Position numbers and translations under genes: made by a program
Shown: piece after piece, positions 7,433 through 15,137 of the stretch
How the letters are laid out: every line of letters starts with the position of its first letter
How positions within the stretch are numbered: position 1 is the first letter of the stretch
Notes under the pieces: model-generated
The model's database searches: none
Told to the model about the DNA's origin: nothing
Seen by the model: only the letters and a program-made list of their open reading frames with translations
Origin: Ruminococcaceae bacterium UBA7101
GTDB lineage: Bacteria; Bacillota; Clostridia; Oscillospirales; Acutalibacteraceae
DNA: 22,325 bases
NCBI GenBank assembly: GCA_002493325.1
Contig: DKYL01000095.1
Location: 1 to 22,325 of the forward strand
Reading direction: 5' to 3'

Positions 7433-8104
7433 ATGTTTTCCATCTTATTTGCTGAAGACGATGATCAGCTCAGAAAAACAATAGTTGACTATCTGAGTGC
7501 CAAAGATCTGGAGGTTCTGCCTGCAAGAAACGGCAGTGAAGCAGTTGACAGATTTTATGACAATGACCCCGATCTGATTATTCTTGATATTATGATGCCG
7601 GTCATGAACGGTATGGAGGTATGTAAGATTATCAGAAGACGTAATAAAACTGTACCGATTCTGTTCTTAACTGCTATGGCACAGGAGAGGGATTATCTTA
7701 ATGGTTTTAAATGCGGATGTGACGACTATATTGTTAAGCCGTTTCCGCTGTCAGTCTTATATGAAAAATGTATGAATCTGATAAAACGCTCAAAGAGAAT
7801 TGACAGCGACAACAGCCTTACAATATCAGGCATTCGTCTGGATTTTAACACCTACAAGGTATATATTGATGATAATGAAATTCCTCTTTCGGGCAAGGAT
7901 TTCAATCTTCTGTGGTATCTGATGGAAAACAAAAATATTGTTCTGAACCGTGAGTTAATTCTGACTCATCTTTGGGGGTATGATTTTGACGGTGACACAA
8001 GAGTTGTTGATACACACATCAAAAACCTCAGAAAGGCTCTTGGAGAAAAATCATCCCTTATCAGAACAGTGGTTAATATAGGTTATTCCTTTCAGGAGGT
8101 GTAA
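7433..8104 (+). CDS. OmpR/PhoB family response regulator
   Basis: The 223-residue protein has an N-terminal receiver domain (about 1-118) with the acidic pair D9/D10, phosphoacceptor D52, switch T80 and K102 in KPF. A C-terminal winged-helix DNA-binding domain (about 128-223) ends in the DTHIKNLRKALGEK recognition region. It is phosphorylated by the kinase encoded next and then binds direct repeats as a dimer. ATG 7433 is chosen because AAGGAAG stands 8 nt upstream; in-frame GTG codons at 7424 and 7427 are too close to that site. Its stop overlaps the kinase start by 1 nt. The regulon is unknown. Confidence 0.93.
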   Translation: MFSILFAEDDDQLRKTIVDYLSAKDLEVLPARNGSEAVDRFYDNDPDLIILDIMMPVMNGMEVCKIIRRRNKTVPILFLTAMAQERDYLNGFKCGCDDYIVKPFPLSVLYEKCMNLIKRSKRIDSDNSLTISGIRLDFNTYKVYIDDNEIPLSGKDFNLLWYLMENKNIVLNRELILTHLWGYDFDGDTRVVDTHIKNLRKALGEKSSLIRTVVNIGYSFQEV

Positions 8105-9663
8105 TGATGAAAAAAACGATTAAACTAAATCTGATTGTTTTGGCGGCTGTGCTGATTTTTTATTCCGCAACAGTAAGTATGACTTATAATAATGTTAAAG
8201 AAAGTATTGAAGAGGATTATAGAACAGTTACATCCGAACTTGATTTTCAGATTTACCAGGCGGGAGCTTTAACCTACGATTCGGAGTCGGAGGATTATAG
8301 AGAATGGCGCTGTGTAGAGGAATTTTTGAATGACTACGATTACAATATCAGTTATCCTCATCGTGTAGTGGTTTATGACAGCAATGGCAACGAAGTTGCA
8401 CGCACAGGCACCACACTTGAATTTTCGACCTATTCTTATGGCAATAAATATATTGCTCCGAATATTTCTTATCTCTGCAACCTTGATAATTATCTGACTG
8501 AGGAACAGAAGGAATTTATTGTGCAGCGTGAGCGGTACGGCGGTTATATTAAAAAATTTGCCTGTATTTCGGAAAATCGAGATAATCCGATTGTTACTCC
8601 TGTTTATCTTGAATATGTTGATGTACAGAAAAATAAAGAATACAGACTCAATTTTTCAGATGAAACGCCGAATGTTATTGTGGATTATAGTATCAGTCTA
8701 AATCTGGTTGATGATAATAATAAGGATTATGAATTTATTGATAAGCAGATTGCTGACGGAATACCACAGGCATATCTTGACGAAAATGGCGATGATTTGG
8801 GTGGCATAGGTCTTGCAAACTATTCCCGCTGCAATGAACTTTATATAGGCTCGGAGGTTTATTCCGTATTGTCGGTATCCTATATAGATTCTGCTCGCTA
8901 TACCTTGCAGGACTTCAGGTTTACAAACAGTCTTGGTAACATAACTTTGTTATATGTAACCGTTACGGCGATTGCATTAGCTGTGCTCAATGTTTATATT
9001 AAGCGCAACAGGCTTAACAACGCGAAATATGTGTTCTCAAATGCTGCTGCCCATGAGCTGAAAACGCCCCTTGCAGTCATTGAAAACAAGTGCGAATTTA
9101 TTCTTGAGGGTGTGGATGAAAGTAAAACTGCTGAATATGTTAATGAAACCTATAAAGAGGCTCTGAGGATGAATACACTGCTTAACAATCTTTTGCGCTA
9201 TAATAAGCTGTCAACGATAAATCGTGTTGAAAAAGCAGACAGCAATCTAAGACAGCTTGTTGAGAATGAGCTTGAAAAATACAGCAGTGCTGCAAAGGTT
9301 AAAAATATTACATTCAATATTGAATTAATAGATGCAGATATTAATTGTAATGATGAGCTTATTTCGCTTGCTGTCGGAAATCTTTTGTCAAATGCTGTTA
9401 AGTTTTCTCCGTCGGACAGCATAGTCAGTGTTATTCTTACTAAGTTTAAAAAGAAGAAATATAAGCTTTCTGTAATCAACCGATTTGACGGAGTGATAGA
9501 TAAAAAGGTCTGGGATATGCTGTATGTCAGCGATGAAGCTCGAAGCGGAAAATCAACAGGAATGGGTCTGCCGATTTCAAAAGAAATATTCGAGCTGCAC
9601 AGATATAAATATGGCTTTAAAAATGAAAACGGTACTGTTGAATTTTATTTTATTGCTAAATAG
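8104..9663 (+). CDS. Membrane sensor histidine kinase without a HAMP domain
   Basis: The 519-residue protein has a first membrane helix at about 8-27 and a large extracellular region (about 28-278). A second helix follows (about 280-299). The cytoplasmic kinase has the phosphorylated histidine H317 in AAAHELKTPLAVIE, the N box N426-N430 in NLLSNAVKFSP, and a G box around G486/G488 in GMGLPIS. Only about 17 residues separate the second helix from H317, so there is no room for a HAMP linker. I do not recognise the sensor domain; it is acidic and rich in Tyr/Asp and may be PAS/Cache-like. The ATG overlaps the stop of the regulator gene, and an AGGAGGTG site serves it (a second ATG follows immediately). 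This is an orthodox kinase-regulator pair with an unknown signal. Confidence 0.92.
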   Translation: MMKKTIKLNLIVLAAVLIFYSATVSMTYNNVKESIEEDYRTVTSELDFQIYQAGALTYDSESEDYREWRCVEEFLNDYDYNISYPHRVVVYDSNGNEVARTGTTLEFSTYSYGNKYIAPNISYLCNLDNYLTEEQKEFIVQRERYGGYIKKFACISENRDNPIVTPVYLEYVDVQKNKEYRLNFSDETPNVIVDYSISLNLVDDNNKDYEFIDKQIADGIPQAYLDENGDDLGGIGLANYSRCNELYIGSEVYSVLSVSYIDSARYTLQDFRFTNSLGNITLLYVTVTAIALAVLNVYIKRNRLNNAKYVFSNAAAHELKTPLAVIENKCEFILEGVDESKTAEYVNETYKEALRMNTLLNNLLRYNKLSTINRVEKADSNLRQLVENELEKYSSAAKVKNITFNIELIDADINCNDELISLAVGNLLSNAVKFSPSDSIVSVILTKFKKKKYKLSVINRFDGVIDKKVWDMLYVSDEARSGKSTGMGLPISKEIFELHRYKYGFKNENGTVEFYFIAK

Positions 9664-9681
9664 GTCTGTTTGTTGTATAAT
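9653..9681 (+). promoter_or_regulatory. Promoter of the ttcA-like gene
   Basis: TTGCTA (9653-9658), a 17-nt spacer and a perfect TATAAT (9676-9681). The -35 box lies inside the end of the histidine kinase gene. The predicted start near 9688 leaves only about 11 nt of leader before the ATG at 9699. Confidence 0.6.
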
Positions 9682-9698
9682 GCCACTTGGGTGACATT

Positions 9699-10544
9699 AT
9701 GGCGAGAGAATTGACATTTGCTCAAACAGTTGAGCGCAGTATTATAAAAACATACCGAAAAGAAATATGGAATCCTTTTGTGGAAGCCTGTCAGAATTAT
9801 GAGCTTGTGCAGGAGGGCGACAGAATAGCAGTATGCATCAGCGGCGGTAAGGATTCGGTGCTCCTTGCAATGTGTATGAAGCATCTGCAAAGAATAAGTA
9901 AAACTGATTTTGAGCTTGTATTTATATGTATGGATCCGGGATACAATGCTGTTAACAGACAGCAGATAGAAAAAAACTGCTCCATGCTTGATATACCCGT
10001 TACATTTTTTGAGTCTGATATATTTGATATCACCGCTTCCGTATCAGGCTCACCCTGCTATCTTTGTGCACGAATGAGAAGGGGACATCTTTATGCAAAG
10101 GCAAAGGAGCTTGGCTGCAATAAAATTGCTCTCGGTCACCATCTGAGTGATGTTATTGAAACCACATTAATGGGTATGTTCTACGGCTCACAGCTTCAGG
10201 CAATGCTGCCAAAGCTGAAAAGTACAAATTTTGAGGGTATGGAGCTGATAAGACCCCTTTACTGCGTTAATGAAAATGCCATTTTGAAATGGAAAGCGCA
10301 TAACGGCTTAACCTTTATTCAGTGTGCCTGCCGTTTTGTTGATGAATACAGCCACAGTGCTGATGGCATAGGTGACTCCAAAAGACAGGAAATAAAGCGT
10401 TTAATTGCTGATTTGAAAAAAATCAATCCTGATATTGAACACAATATTTTCAAATCCATTCATAATGTTAAGCTTGATACATTCATTGCATATAAGCAAA
10501 AAGGTGTTGAGCATAGCTTTTTAGAAGAATTCAGAGAGGAATAG
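9699..10544 (+). CDS. TtcA-family tRNA 2-thiocytidine synthetase-like PP-loop ATPase
   Basis: The 282-residue PP-loop protein carries the ATP-pyrophosphatase motif SGGKDS (48-53), a C120-x2-C123 pair in SPCYLCARMRRG, the ALGHHLSDVIETTLM segment (145-158) and two more cysteines, C209 and C211, in QCACRF. TtcA uses ATP and an oxygen-sensitive Fe-S cluster held by three cysteines to make 2-thiocytidine at tRNA position 32. C120, C123 and one of C209/C211 fit that role. The position of modification in this organism is inferred, so the symbol is left blank. I use ATG 9699 instead of TTG 9687, because the latter sits at the predicted transcription start. The ribosome binding site is poor (GGGTGA). 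Its stop codon lies in the loop of its own terminator. Confidence 0.87.
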   Translation: MARELTFAQTVERSIIKTYRKEIWNPFVEACQNYELVQEGDRIAVCISGGKDSVLLAMCMKHLQRISKTDFELVFICMDPGYNAVNRQQIEKNCSMLDIPVTFFESDIFDITASVSGSPCYLCARMRRGHLYAKAKELGCNKIALGHHLSDVIETTLMGMFYGSQLQAMLPKLKSTNFEGMELIRPLYCVNENAILKWKAHNGLTFIQCACRFVDEYSHSADGIGDSKRQEIKRLIADLKKINPDIEHNIFKSIHNVKLDTFIAYKQKGVEHSFLEEFREE

Positions 10545-10565
10545 TTTCTCTCTGAATTCTTTTAT
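10526..10565 (+). terminator. Terminator overlapping the ttcA stop codon
   Basis: A 13-bp perfect stem pairs 10526-10538 with 10548-10560 across a 9-nt loop and runs into TTTTAT. The stop codon TAG (10542-10544) falls inside the loop, so the left arm is coding sequence. Confidence 0.85.
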
Positions 10566-10577
10566 AATTTCCTAAAA

Positions 10578-10611
10578 ACCTATTGACAAGGTAGGTGATT
10601 TATGTTATTGT
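10578..10611 (+). promoter_or_regulatory. metY-cysK promoter with an overlapping ACCTA-N9-TAGGT dyad
   Basis: A perfect -35 TTGACA (10583-10588) is followed by a 17-nt spacer and TATTGT (10606-10611), with TG at the extended -10 position. The -35 box sits in the centre of an inverted repeat, ACCTA (10578-10582) and TAGGT (10592-10596), a likely repressor site. A CymR/Rrf2-type sulfur regulator is a reasonable guess from the genes controlled, but the match to a known site was not established. Confidence 0.7.
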
Positions 10612-10631
10612 ATATGCAACAAAAACATAGT

Positions 10632-10646
10632 AATACGATAGGTATT
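10632..10646 (+). promoter_or_regulatory. Second dyad between promoter and ribosome binding site of metY
   Basis: AATAC (10632-10636) and GTATT (10642-10646) form a 5-bp inverted repeat with a 5-nt centre. It directly abuts the GGAGG ribosome binding site (10647-10651), so a bound protein would block elongation or start. The centre also holds a TAGGT half-site (10639-10643) like the one in the promoter dyad. Confidence 0.4.
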
Positions 10647-10659
10647 GGAGGATTAATAA

Positions 10660-11946
10660 ATGCGTAACAAAAAATACAGGTTTGAAACACTTCAGCTTCA
10701 CGTTGGTCAGGAGCAGCCTGATCCTGCTACCGATGCAAGGGCAGTTCCGATTTATCAAACAACATCATACGTTTTCAGGGATAGTGACCATGCTGCCGCA
10801 AGATTTAATTTAACAGATGCTGGCAATATATACGGAAGACTCACCAATTCAACACAGGATGTGCTTGAAAAAAGAATTGCCGCATTAGAGGGCGGTGTGG
10901 CAGCACTTGCAACTGCATCAGGTGCAGCAGCACTTGCATATACCTTTCAGGCTTTGGCAACTGCAGGTGATCACATTGTTTCTGCCAAAACTATCTACGG
11001 CGGTACTTATAATTACCTTGCTCATACAATAAAAAATTCAGGTGTTGCAGTAACATTTGTGGATCCTGATGATTTATCTAATTTTGAAAATGCAATTCAG
11101 GATAATACAAAAGCCATTTTCTTTGAAACGCTTGGCAATCCAAACTCAAATTTGGTTGACATTGAAAAGCTTGCAGAGATTGCCCACAGACACAATATTC
11201 CCCTTGTTGTTGACTCAACCTTTGCAACGCCTTATCTTATCAGACCAATTGAGTATGGTGTCGATATTGTAGTGCATTCCGCTACCAAATTCATTGGGGG
11301 TCACGGAACGACTCTCGGCGGAGTAATTGTTGACAGCGGTAATTTCGACTGGAGAGCAAGCGGCAAATTCCCACAGATTGCCGATCCTAATGACAGCTAC
11401 CACGGTGTAAGCTTTGTGGATGCCGCAGGTCATGCAGCATTTGTAACCTATATCCGTGCCATCCTTTTGCGTGATACAGGTGCGGCAATTTCACCATTCA
11501 ATGCTTTTTTGCTTTTGCAGGGACTTGAAACGCTTTCTCTGCGTGTAGAACGTCACGTGGAAAATACACTAAAGGTGATTGGTTACCTTATTCATCATCC
11601 GCTTGTGGAAAAGGTTAACCATCCAAGCGTTGACGCACGCTACAAAAAATTGTATAATAAATATTTCCCGAAGGGTGCCGGCTCAATTTTTACCTTTGAG
11701 ATAAAGGGCGGCGAGGCTGAGGCGAAAAAGTTTATTGACAGTCTTGAAATTTTTTCAATTCTTGCCAATGTCGCAGATGTCAAATCACTTGTTATTCATC
11801 CTGCAACAACAACGCACAGTCAGCTTAATGCTGCTGAGCTTGCAGAACAGAATATAAAACCGAATACAATCAGGCTTTCAATCGGTACAGAGCATATTGA
11901 TGATATTATTGAAGACTTAGACAATGCGTTTAAGTCAATTGATTAA
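10660..11946 (+). CDS. metY: O-acetylhomoserine sulfhydrylase (aminocarboxypropyltransferase)
   Basis: MetY joins O-acetylhomoserine with sulfide (or methanethiol) to give homocysteine (or methionine). The 428-residue protein is a Cys/Met-metabolism PLP enzyme with the YGRLTNST segment (58-65), the ASGAAAL cofactor loop (87-93), D185 in VVDSTFATP and the PLP lysine K210 in HSATKFIGGHGT. The insert after the lysine (about 228-255) and the total length separate MetY from the shorter cystathionine gamma-synthase and gamma-lyase (about 380-400). A GGAGG site stands 8 nt before the ATG. It is followed after 12 nt by cysK, giving direct sulfide assimilation into both homocysteine and cysteine. Confidence 0.93.
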   Translation: MRNKKYRFETLQLHVGQEQPDPATDARAVPIYQTTSYVFRDSDHAAARFNLTDAGNIYGRLTNSTQDVLEKRIAALEGGVAALATASGAAALAYTFQALATAGDHIVSAKTIYGGTYNYLAHTIKNSGVAVTFVDPDDLSNFENAIQDNTKAIFFETLGNPNSNLVDIEKLAEIAHRHNIPLVVDSTFATPYLIRPIEYGVDIVVHSATKFIGGHGTTLGGVIVDSGNFDWRASGKFPQIADPNDSYHGVSFVDAAGHAAFVTYIRAILLRDTGAAISPFNAFLLLQGLETLSLRVERHVENTLKVIGYLIHHPLVEKVNHPSVDARYKKLYNKYFPKGAGSIFTFEIKGGEAEAKKFIDSLEIFSILANVADVKSLVIHPATTTHSQLNAAELAEQNIKPNTIRLSIGTEHIDDIIEDLDNAFKSID

Positions 11947-11958
11947 GGAGGAATTTTA

Positions 11959-12885
11959 ATGTCTGTCTATAAATCTGCAGTAGAGCTTGTGGGGAACACC
12001 CCGCTTGTTGAGGCAAATCATTTTGTAAAAGAAAATAACTTAAAGGCTAAGGTGCTTGTTAAGCTTGAGTACTTTAATCCTGCCGGCTCTGTCAAAGACA
12101 GAATAGCCAAGGCTATTATTGAGGATGCCGAAGAACGGGGTGTGCTTAAAGAGGGCTCTGTCATTATTGAACCGACCAGCGGTAATACAGGCATCGGTCT
12201 TTCTTCAATTGCAGCGGTTAAGGGCTACAGAATTATTATATCTATGCCTGAAACCATGAGCGTAGAGCGCCGCAATCTTATGAAAGCTTATGGTGCTGAG
12301 CTTGTTTTGACTGACGGTGCAAAGGGAATGAAAGGTGCAATCGAAAAGGCTGAAGAGCTCGCAGCGGAAATTCCGAATTCGTTTATTGCAGGGCAGTTCA
12401 CAAACCCTGTTAATCCTGCAGCACACAAGGCAACAACAGGTCCTGAAATCTGGGAGGATACTGAGGGCAAGGTTGATATTTTTGTTGCCGGTGTCGGTAC
12501 CGGCGGAACACTTTCGGGTACAGGAGCTTATCTCAAGGAGAAAAATCCGAATGTAAAAATTGTTGCAGTGGAGCCGTCATCATCCCCTGTTCTTTCAAAG
12601 GGTGAGGCAGGACCTCATAAAATTCAGGGAATCGGTGCAGGCTTTGTACCTGATACGCTTGACACGTCAATTTATGATGAAATTATAACAGTTGATAATG
12701 AGGATGCTTTTAAAGCCGGCAGGGCTTTTGCAAAGCAGGAGGGTGTGCTGGTTGGTATCTCAAGCGGTGCAGCGCTTCAGGCAGCAAAGGTGCTTGCGAA
12801 ACGACCTGAAAATGAAGGCAAAACGATTGTTGCACTTTTACCTGATACAGGTGACAGATATCTTTCAACACCTCTTTTCTCATAA
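11959..12885 (+). CDS. cysK: Cysteine synthase A (O-acetylserine sulfhydrylase)
   Basis: CysK replaces the acetyl group of O-acetylserine with sulfide to make cysteine. The 308-residue fold-type II PLP enzyme has the Schiff-base lysine K46 in NPAGSVKDR, the substrate loop TSGNTG (73-78), the phosphate-binding GVGTGGTLSGTG loop and the late GISSGAA motif with the serine that faces the pyridine nitrogen. The length is that of CysK, without a CBS extension. An AAGGAGG site begins within the metY stop codon (TAAGGAGG), so the two genes are co-transcribed and probably translated together. No clear terminator follows it. Confidence 0.95.
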   Translation: MSVYKSAVELVGNTPLVEANHFVKENNLKAKVLVKLEYFNPAGSVKDRIAKAIIEDAEERGVLKEGSVIIEPTSGNTGIGLSSIAAVKGYRIIISMPETMSVERRNLMKAYGAELVLTDGAKGMKGAIEKAEELAAEIPNSFIAGQFTNPVNPAAHKATTGPEIWEDTEGKVDIFVAGVGTGGTLSGTGAYLKEKNPNVKIVAVEPSSSPVLSKGEAGPHKIQGIGAGFVPDTLDTSIYDEIITVDNEDAFKAGRAFAKQEGVLVGISSGAALQAAKVLAKRPENEGKTIVALLPDTGDRYLSTPLFS

Positions 12886-12901
12886 TATAATAATCAAATA
12901 C

Positions 12902-12929
12902 TTTACAAATTTTTAAAATATGATAAAAT
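12902..12929 (+). promoter_or_regulatory. Promoter of the nadA-mnmA unit
   Basis: TTTACA (12902-12907), a 16-nt spacer and TAAAAT (12924-12929), with TG at the extended -10 position (12921-12922). The predicted start near 12936 gives a leader of about 75 nt. I see no recognisable riboswitch or regulator dyad in it. Confidence 0.6.
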
Positions 12930-13010
12930 AAAGCTGTATTAAATAAAATGTAGAAAAGCATTTGAATTTAACTCATTTTTTGGGTGATTTTATTGCTGCG
13001 GAGAGTATGA

Positions 13011-13925
13011 ATGAGCATTAAGGATATTCAAAATCAGATTTTAGAATTAAAAAAGGAAAAAGATATTTGTATTTTGGCACACTGCTATCAGTCACCTGAA
13101 ATATTGGAGGTTGCTGATTTTACGGGTGACAGCTTTGCACTTTCTGTCAAGGCTTCACAGGTGCAGAATAAAATTGTTATTATGTGCGGTGTCCGCTTTA
13201 TGGCTGAAACCGTTAAAATTCTTTCACCGGACAAAAAGGTTATTTTGTCAAATCCATCAGCAGGCTGTCCTATGGCTGAAATGATGGATAAGGAGGTTAT
13301 TGCTCAGGTTAAGGAGCAGTATCCTGATTATACTGTTGTGGCGTACATCAACACCACAAGCGAGCTGAAAACAATTTGTGATGTTTGTGTTACCTCGTCA
13401 TCAGCACTTGAAATCTGCAAAAAGCTTGACAATGATAACATTCTGTTTATCCCTGATTGCAATTTAGGTGACTGGATTTCCAAACAGCTTCCTGAAAAGA
13501 ATTTCAAGCTTTTGAATGGAGGATGTCCGACTCACGCAAAAATGACTGCCAAGGATGTTGAAAAGGCAAAGGCTCTTCATCCGAATGCTGAGTTTTTAGT
13601 TCATCCTGAATGTACACCTGAGGTTGTTGCACTTGCGGATTATGTTGGCTCAACTACAGGTATTATGGACTATGCAAGAAAAAGCAGTGCCGAGGAATTT
13701 ATTGTGGGTACTGAAAACAGTATCGTTACACATCTTCAGCTTGAGTGCACAGATAAAAAATTCTATCCGCTTTCAAAACACTGCATTTGCGATAATATGA
13801 AGGCAACAACGCTTGTGGATGTACTTAATTGCTGCAAGGGCACCTTCGGTGAAGAAATTGAACTTGATGAAGAAACCTACAAGGGTGCCAAAAGATGTAT
13901 TGATGAAATGATAAGGCTTGGTTAA
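13011..13925 (+). CDS. nadA: Quinolinate synthase
   Basis: NadA condenses iminoaspartate with dihydroxyacetone phosphate to quinolinate in NAD synthesis, using a 4Fe-4S cluster as Lewis acid. The 304-residue protein shows LAHCYQSPEI (22-31) and the three triplicated-domain cysteines expected to hold the cluster: C59 in MCGVRFMAE, C201 in HPECTPE, and C258 or C260 in HCICDNM. GSTTGIM (213-219) and the other phosphate contacts are also present. Length is that of the short NadA form of Firmicutes and Thermotoga. GGAGAG lies before the ATG. Its usual partners nadB and nadC are not beside it; instead mnmA starts 3 nt later. Confidence 0.94.
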   Translation: MSIKDIQNQILELKKEKDICILAHCYQSPEILEVADFTGDSFALSVKASQVQNKIVIMCGVRFMAETVKILSPDKKVILSNPSAGCPMAEMMDKEVIAQVKEQYPDYTVVAYINTTSELKTICDVCVTSSSALEICKKLDNDNILFIPDCNLGDWISKQLPEKNFKLLNGGCPTHAKMTAKDVEKAKALHPNAEFLVHPECTPEVVALADYVGSTTGIMDYARKSSAEEFIVGTENSIVTHLQLECTDKKFYPLSKHCICDNMKATTLVDVLNCCKGTFGEEIELDEETYKGAKRCIDEMIRLG

Positions 13926-13928
13926 TTT

Positions 13929-14993
13929 ATGAGTAAAAAGGCAATTATCGCAATGAGCGGTGGCGTTGATTCCAGCGTTGCCGCTTTTTTGATGAAAGAC
14001 AAGGGCTTTGATTGTATCGGCGCTACAATGAAGCTTTATGACAATGATGATATTATGGAAAGCGGCGAAAAGACCTGCTGTTCTCTTGATGATATCGAGG
14101 ATGCACGCTCTGTAGCGAACAGGCTTTCAATGCCTTATTATGTTTTTAATTTTAAGGATGAATTTAAGGAAAAGGTCATTGATAAATTCATTGCTACCTA
14201 TGAAAACGGCGGAACACCAAACCCTTGTATTGACTGCAACAGACATTTAAAATTCAAAAGGCTCTTCCAAAAAATGCAGGAGCTTGGTTTTGACTATGTC
14301 GTAACAGGTCATTATGCAAGGGTAGAGAAGCAGAACGGTTGGTTTTATCTGAAAAAGGGTGTTGATGCGGCGAAGGATCAAAGCTACGTTCTTTACTCTT
14401 TAACACAAAATCAGCTTGCACATATTCAGCTTCCGCTTGGTACTTATTCTAAAACGGAAATCAGAGAAATTGCCGAAAATCATAATTTTTTAAATGCACG
14501 TAAAAAGGACAGTCAGGACATTTGCTTTGTGCCTGACGGTGACTATGCCAAATTTATTGAGGGCTATTTGGGCAAAACCTATCCTAAGGGTAATTTTATT
14601 GATATAAACGGCAATGTGCTGGGTGAGCACCAGGGAATTATCAGATATACAAACGGTCAGCGTAAAGGGCTTGGCGTTGCATTCGGCAAGCCGATGTATG
14701 TTGCAGATAAAAATGTTAAGGATAACACGGTAACACTCTGCACCAATGAAGAGCTTTTTTCAGCCGAACTGATTGCAGCTGATTTCAACTGGCTGATACC
14801 AAATCCCCAAAAGGAAATAAAATGCTCGGTTCGTGTGCGCTATAATATGAAGGAACAGCCTGCAACAGCTTATATGCTTGATAATGGTAATGTTAAAATT
14901 GTTTTTGATGCGCCTCAGCGTGCAATCACAAGAGGTCAGGCTGCCGTTCTTTATGACGGTGACACCGTCCTTGGCGGCGGAACAATTTTATAA
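13929..14993 (+). CDS. mnmA: tRNA-specific 2-thiouridylase
   Basis: MnmA activates U34 of Lys/Glu/Gln tRNAs with ATP and inserts sulfur to form 2-thiouridine. The 354-residue protein has the PP-loop SGGVDSS (10-16), the catalytic cysteine C100 in NPCIDCN and the partner cysteine C199 in DSQDICF, both needed for the persulfide relay. The central GQRKGLGV segment and the C-terminal beta barrel are present. Full length is slightly below the 360-370 typical of the family. The binding site upstream of the ATG is weak and lies inside nadA, so translation is probably coupled to nadA. Confidence 0.95.
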   Translation: MSKKAIIAMSGGVDSSVAAFLMKDKGFDCIGATMKLYDNDDIMESGEKTCCSLDDIEDARSVANRLSMPYYVFNFKDEFKEKVIDKFIATYENGGTPNPCIDCNRHLKFKRLFQKMQELGFDYVVTGHYARVEKQNGWFYLKKGVDAAKDQSYVLYSLTQNQLAHIQLPLGTYSKTEIREIAENHNFLNARKKDSQDICFVPDGDYAKFIEGYLGKTYPKGNFIDINGNVLGEHQGIIRYTNGQRKGLGVAFGKPMYVADKNVKDNTVTLCTNEELFSAELIAADFNWLIPNPQKEIKCSVRVRYNMKEQPATAYMLDNGNVKIVFDAPQRAITRGQAAVLYDGDTVLGGGTIL

Positions 14994-15001
14994 AATTTTA
15001 T

Positions 15002-15030
15002 TTGACATTTTATTTTTGTTGTGCTATTAT
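15002..15030 (+). promoter_or_regulatory. Strong promoter of the leader peptide / transferase cassette
   Basis: A perfect TTGACA (15002-15007), a 17-nt spacer and TATTAT (15025-15030), with TG at the extended -10 position (15022-15023). The predicted start near 15037 places the GAGGT ribosome binding site (15039-15043) of the leader ORF at the very 5' end of the RNA. Confidence 0.85.
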
Positions 15031-15050
15031 GGCAGAAAGAGGTAATTGTT

Positions 15051-15137
15051 ATGTTTAATTTCACTGCTAAACTTCATAACTCATTTGCTCCTATGTGGTA
15101 TGCATGGGCTTATTTGGGTTGTGTTCATAGCAGTTAG
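15051..15137 (+). CDS. 28-codon leader peptide of a transcription attenuator
   Basis: A short ORF starts at ATG 15051, with GAGGT 7 nt upstream, and ends at TAG 15135-15137. The peptide has an aromatic stretch MWYAWAY at residues 15-21, including two Trp codons (15096-15098 and 15105-15107), and ends in LGCVHSS. The last 17 nt of the sense part and stop (15119-15135) are complementary to the left arm of the downstream terminator. A ribosome at the stop codon would mask this segment, whereas a ribosome held near codons 15-19 would leave it free. I infer that the peptide is a sensor of translation, with no function of its own. No similar protein can be named with certainty from memory. Confidence 0.75.
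   Translation: MFNFTAKLHNSFAPMWYAWAYLGCVHSS

Noticed and set aside
10612..10659. T-box or SAM riboswitch in front of metY
   Set aside because: The transcribed leader is only about 40 nt and has no conserved T-box core, terminator or SAM riboswitch elements; two short dyads explain the region better.
12930..13010. Riboswitch or NiaR-type site in the nadA leader
   Set aside because: Only a weak 6-bp pairing (12972-12977 with 13010-13015, over the start codon) was found, and no recognisable motif.
14985..15000. Terminator after mnmA
   Set aside because: The palindrome is made only of A and T and is not followed by a proper T-run; readthrough from mnmA into the leader region cannot be excluded.
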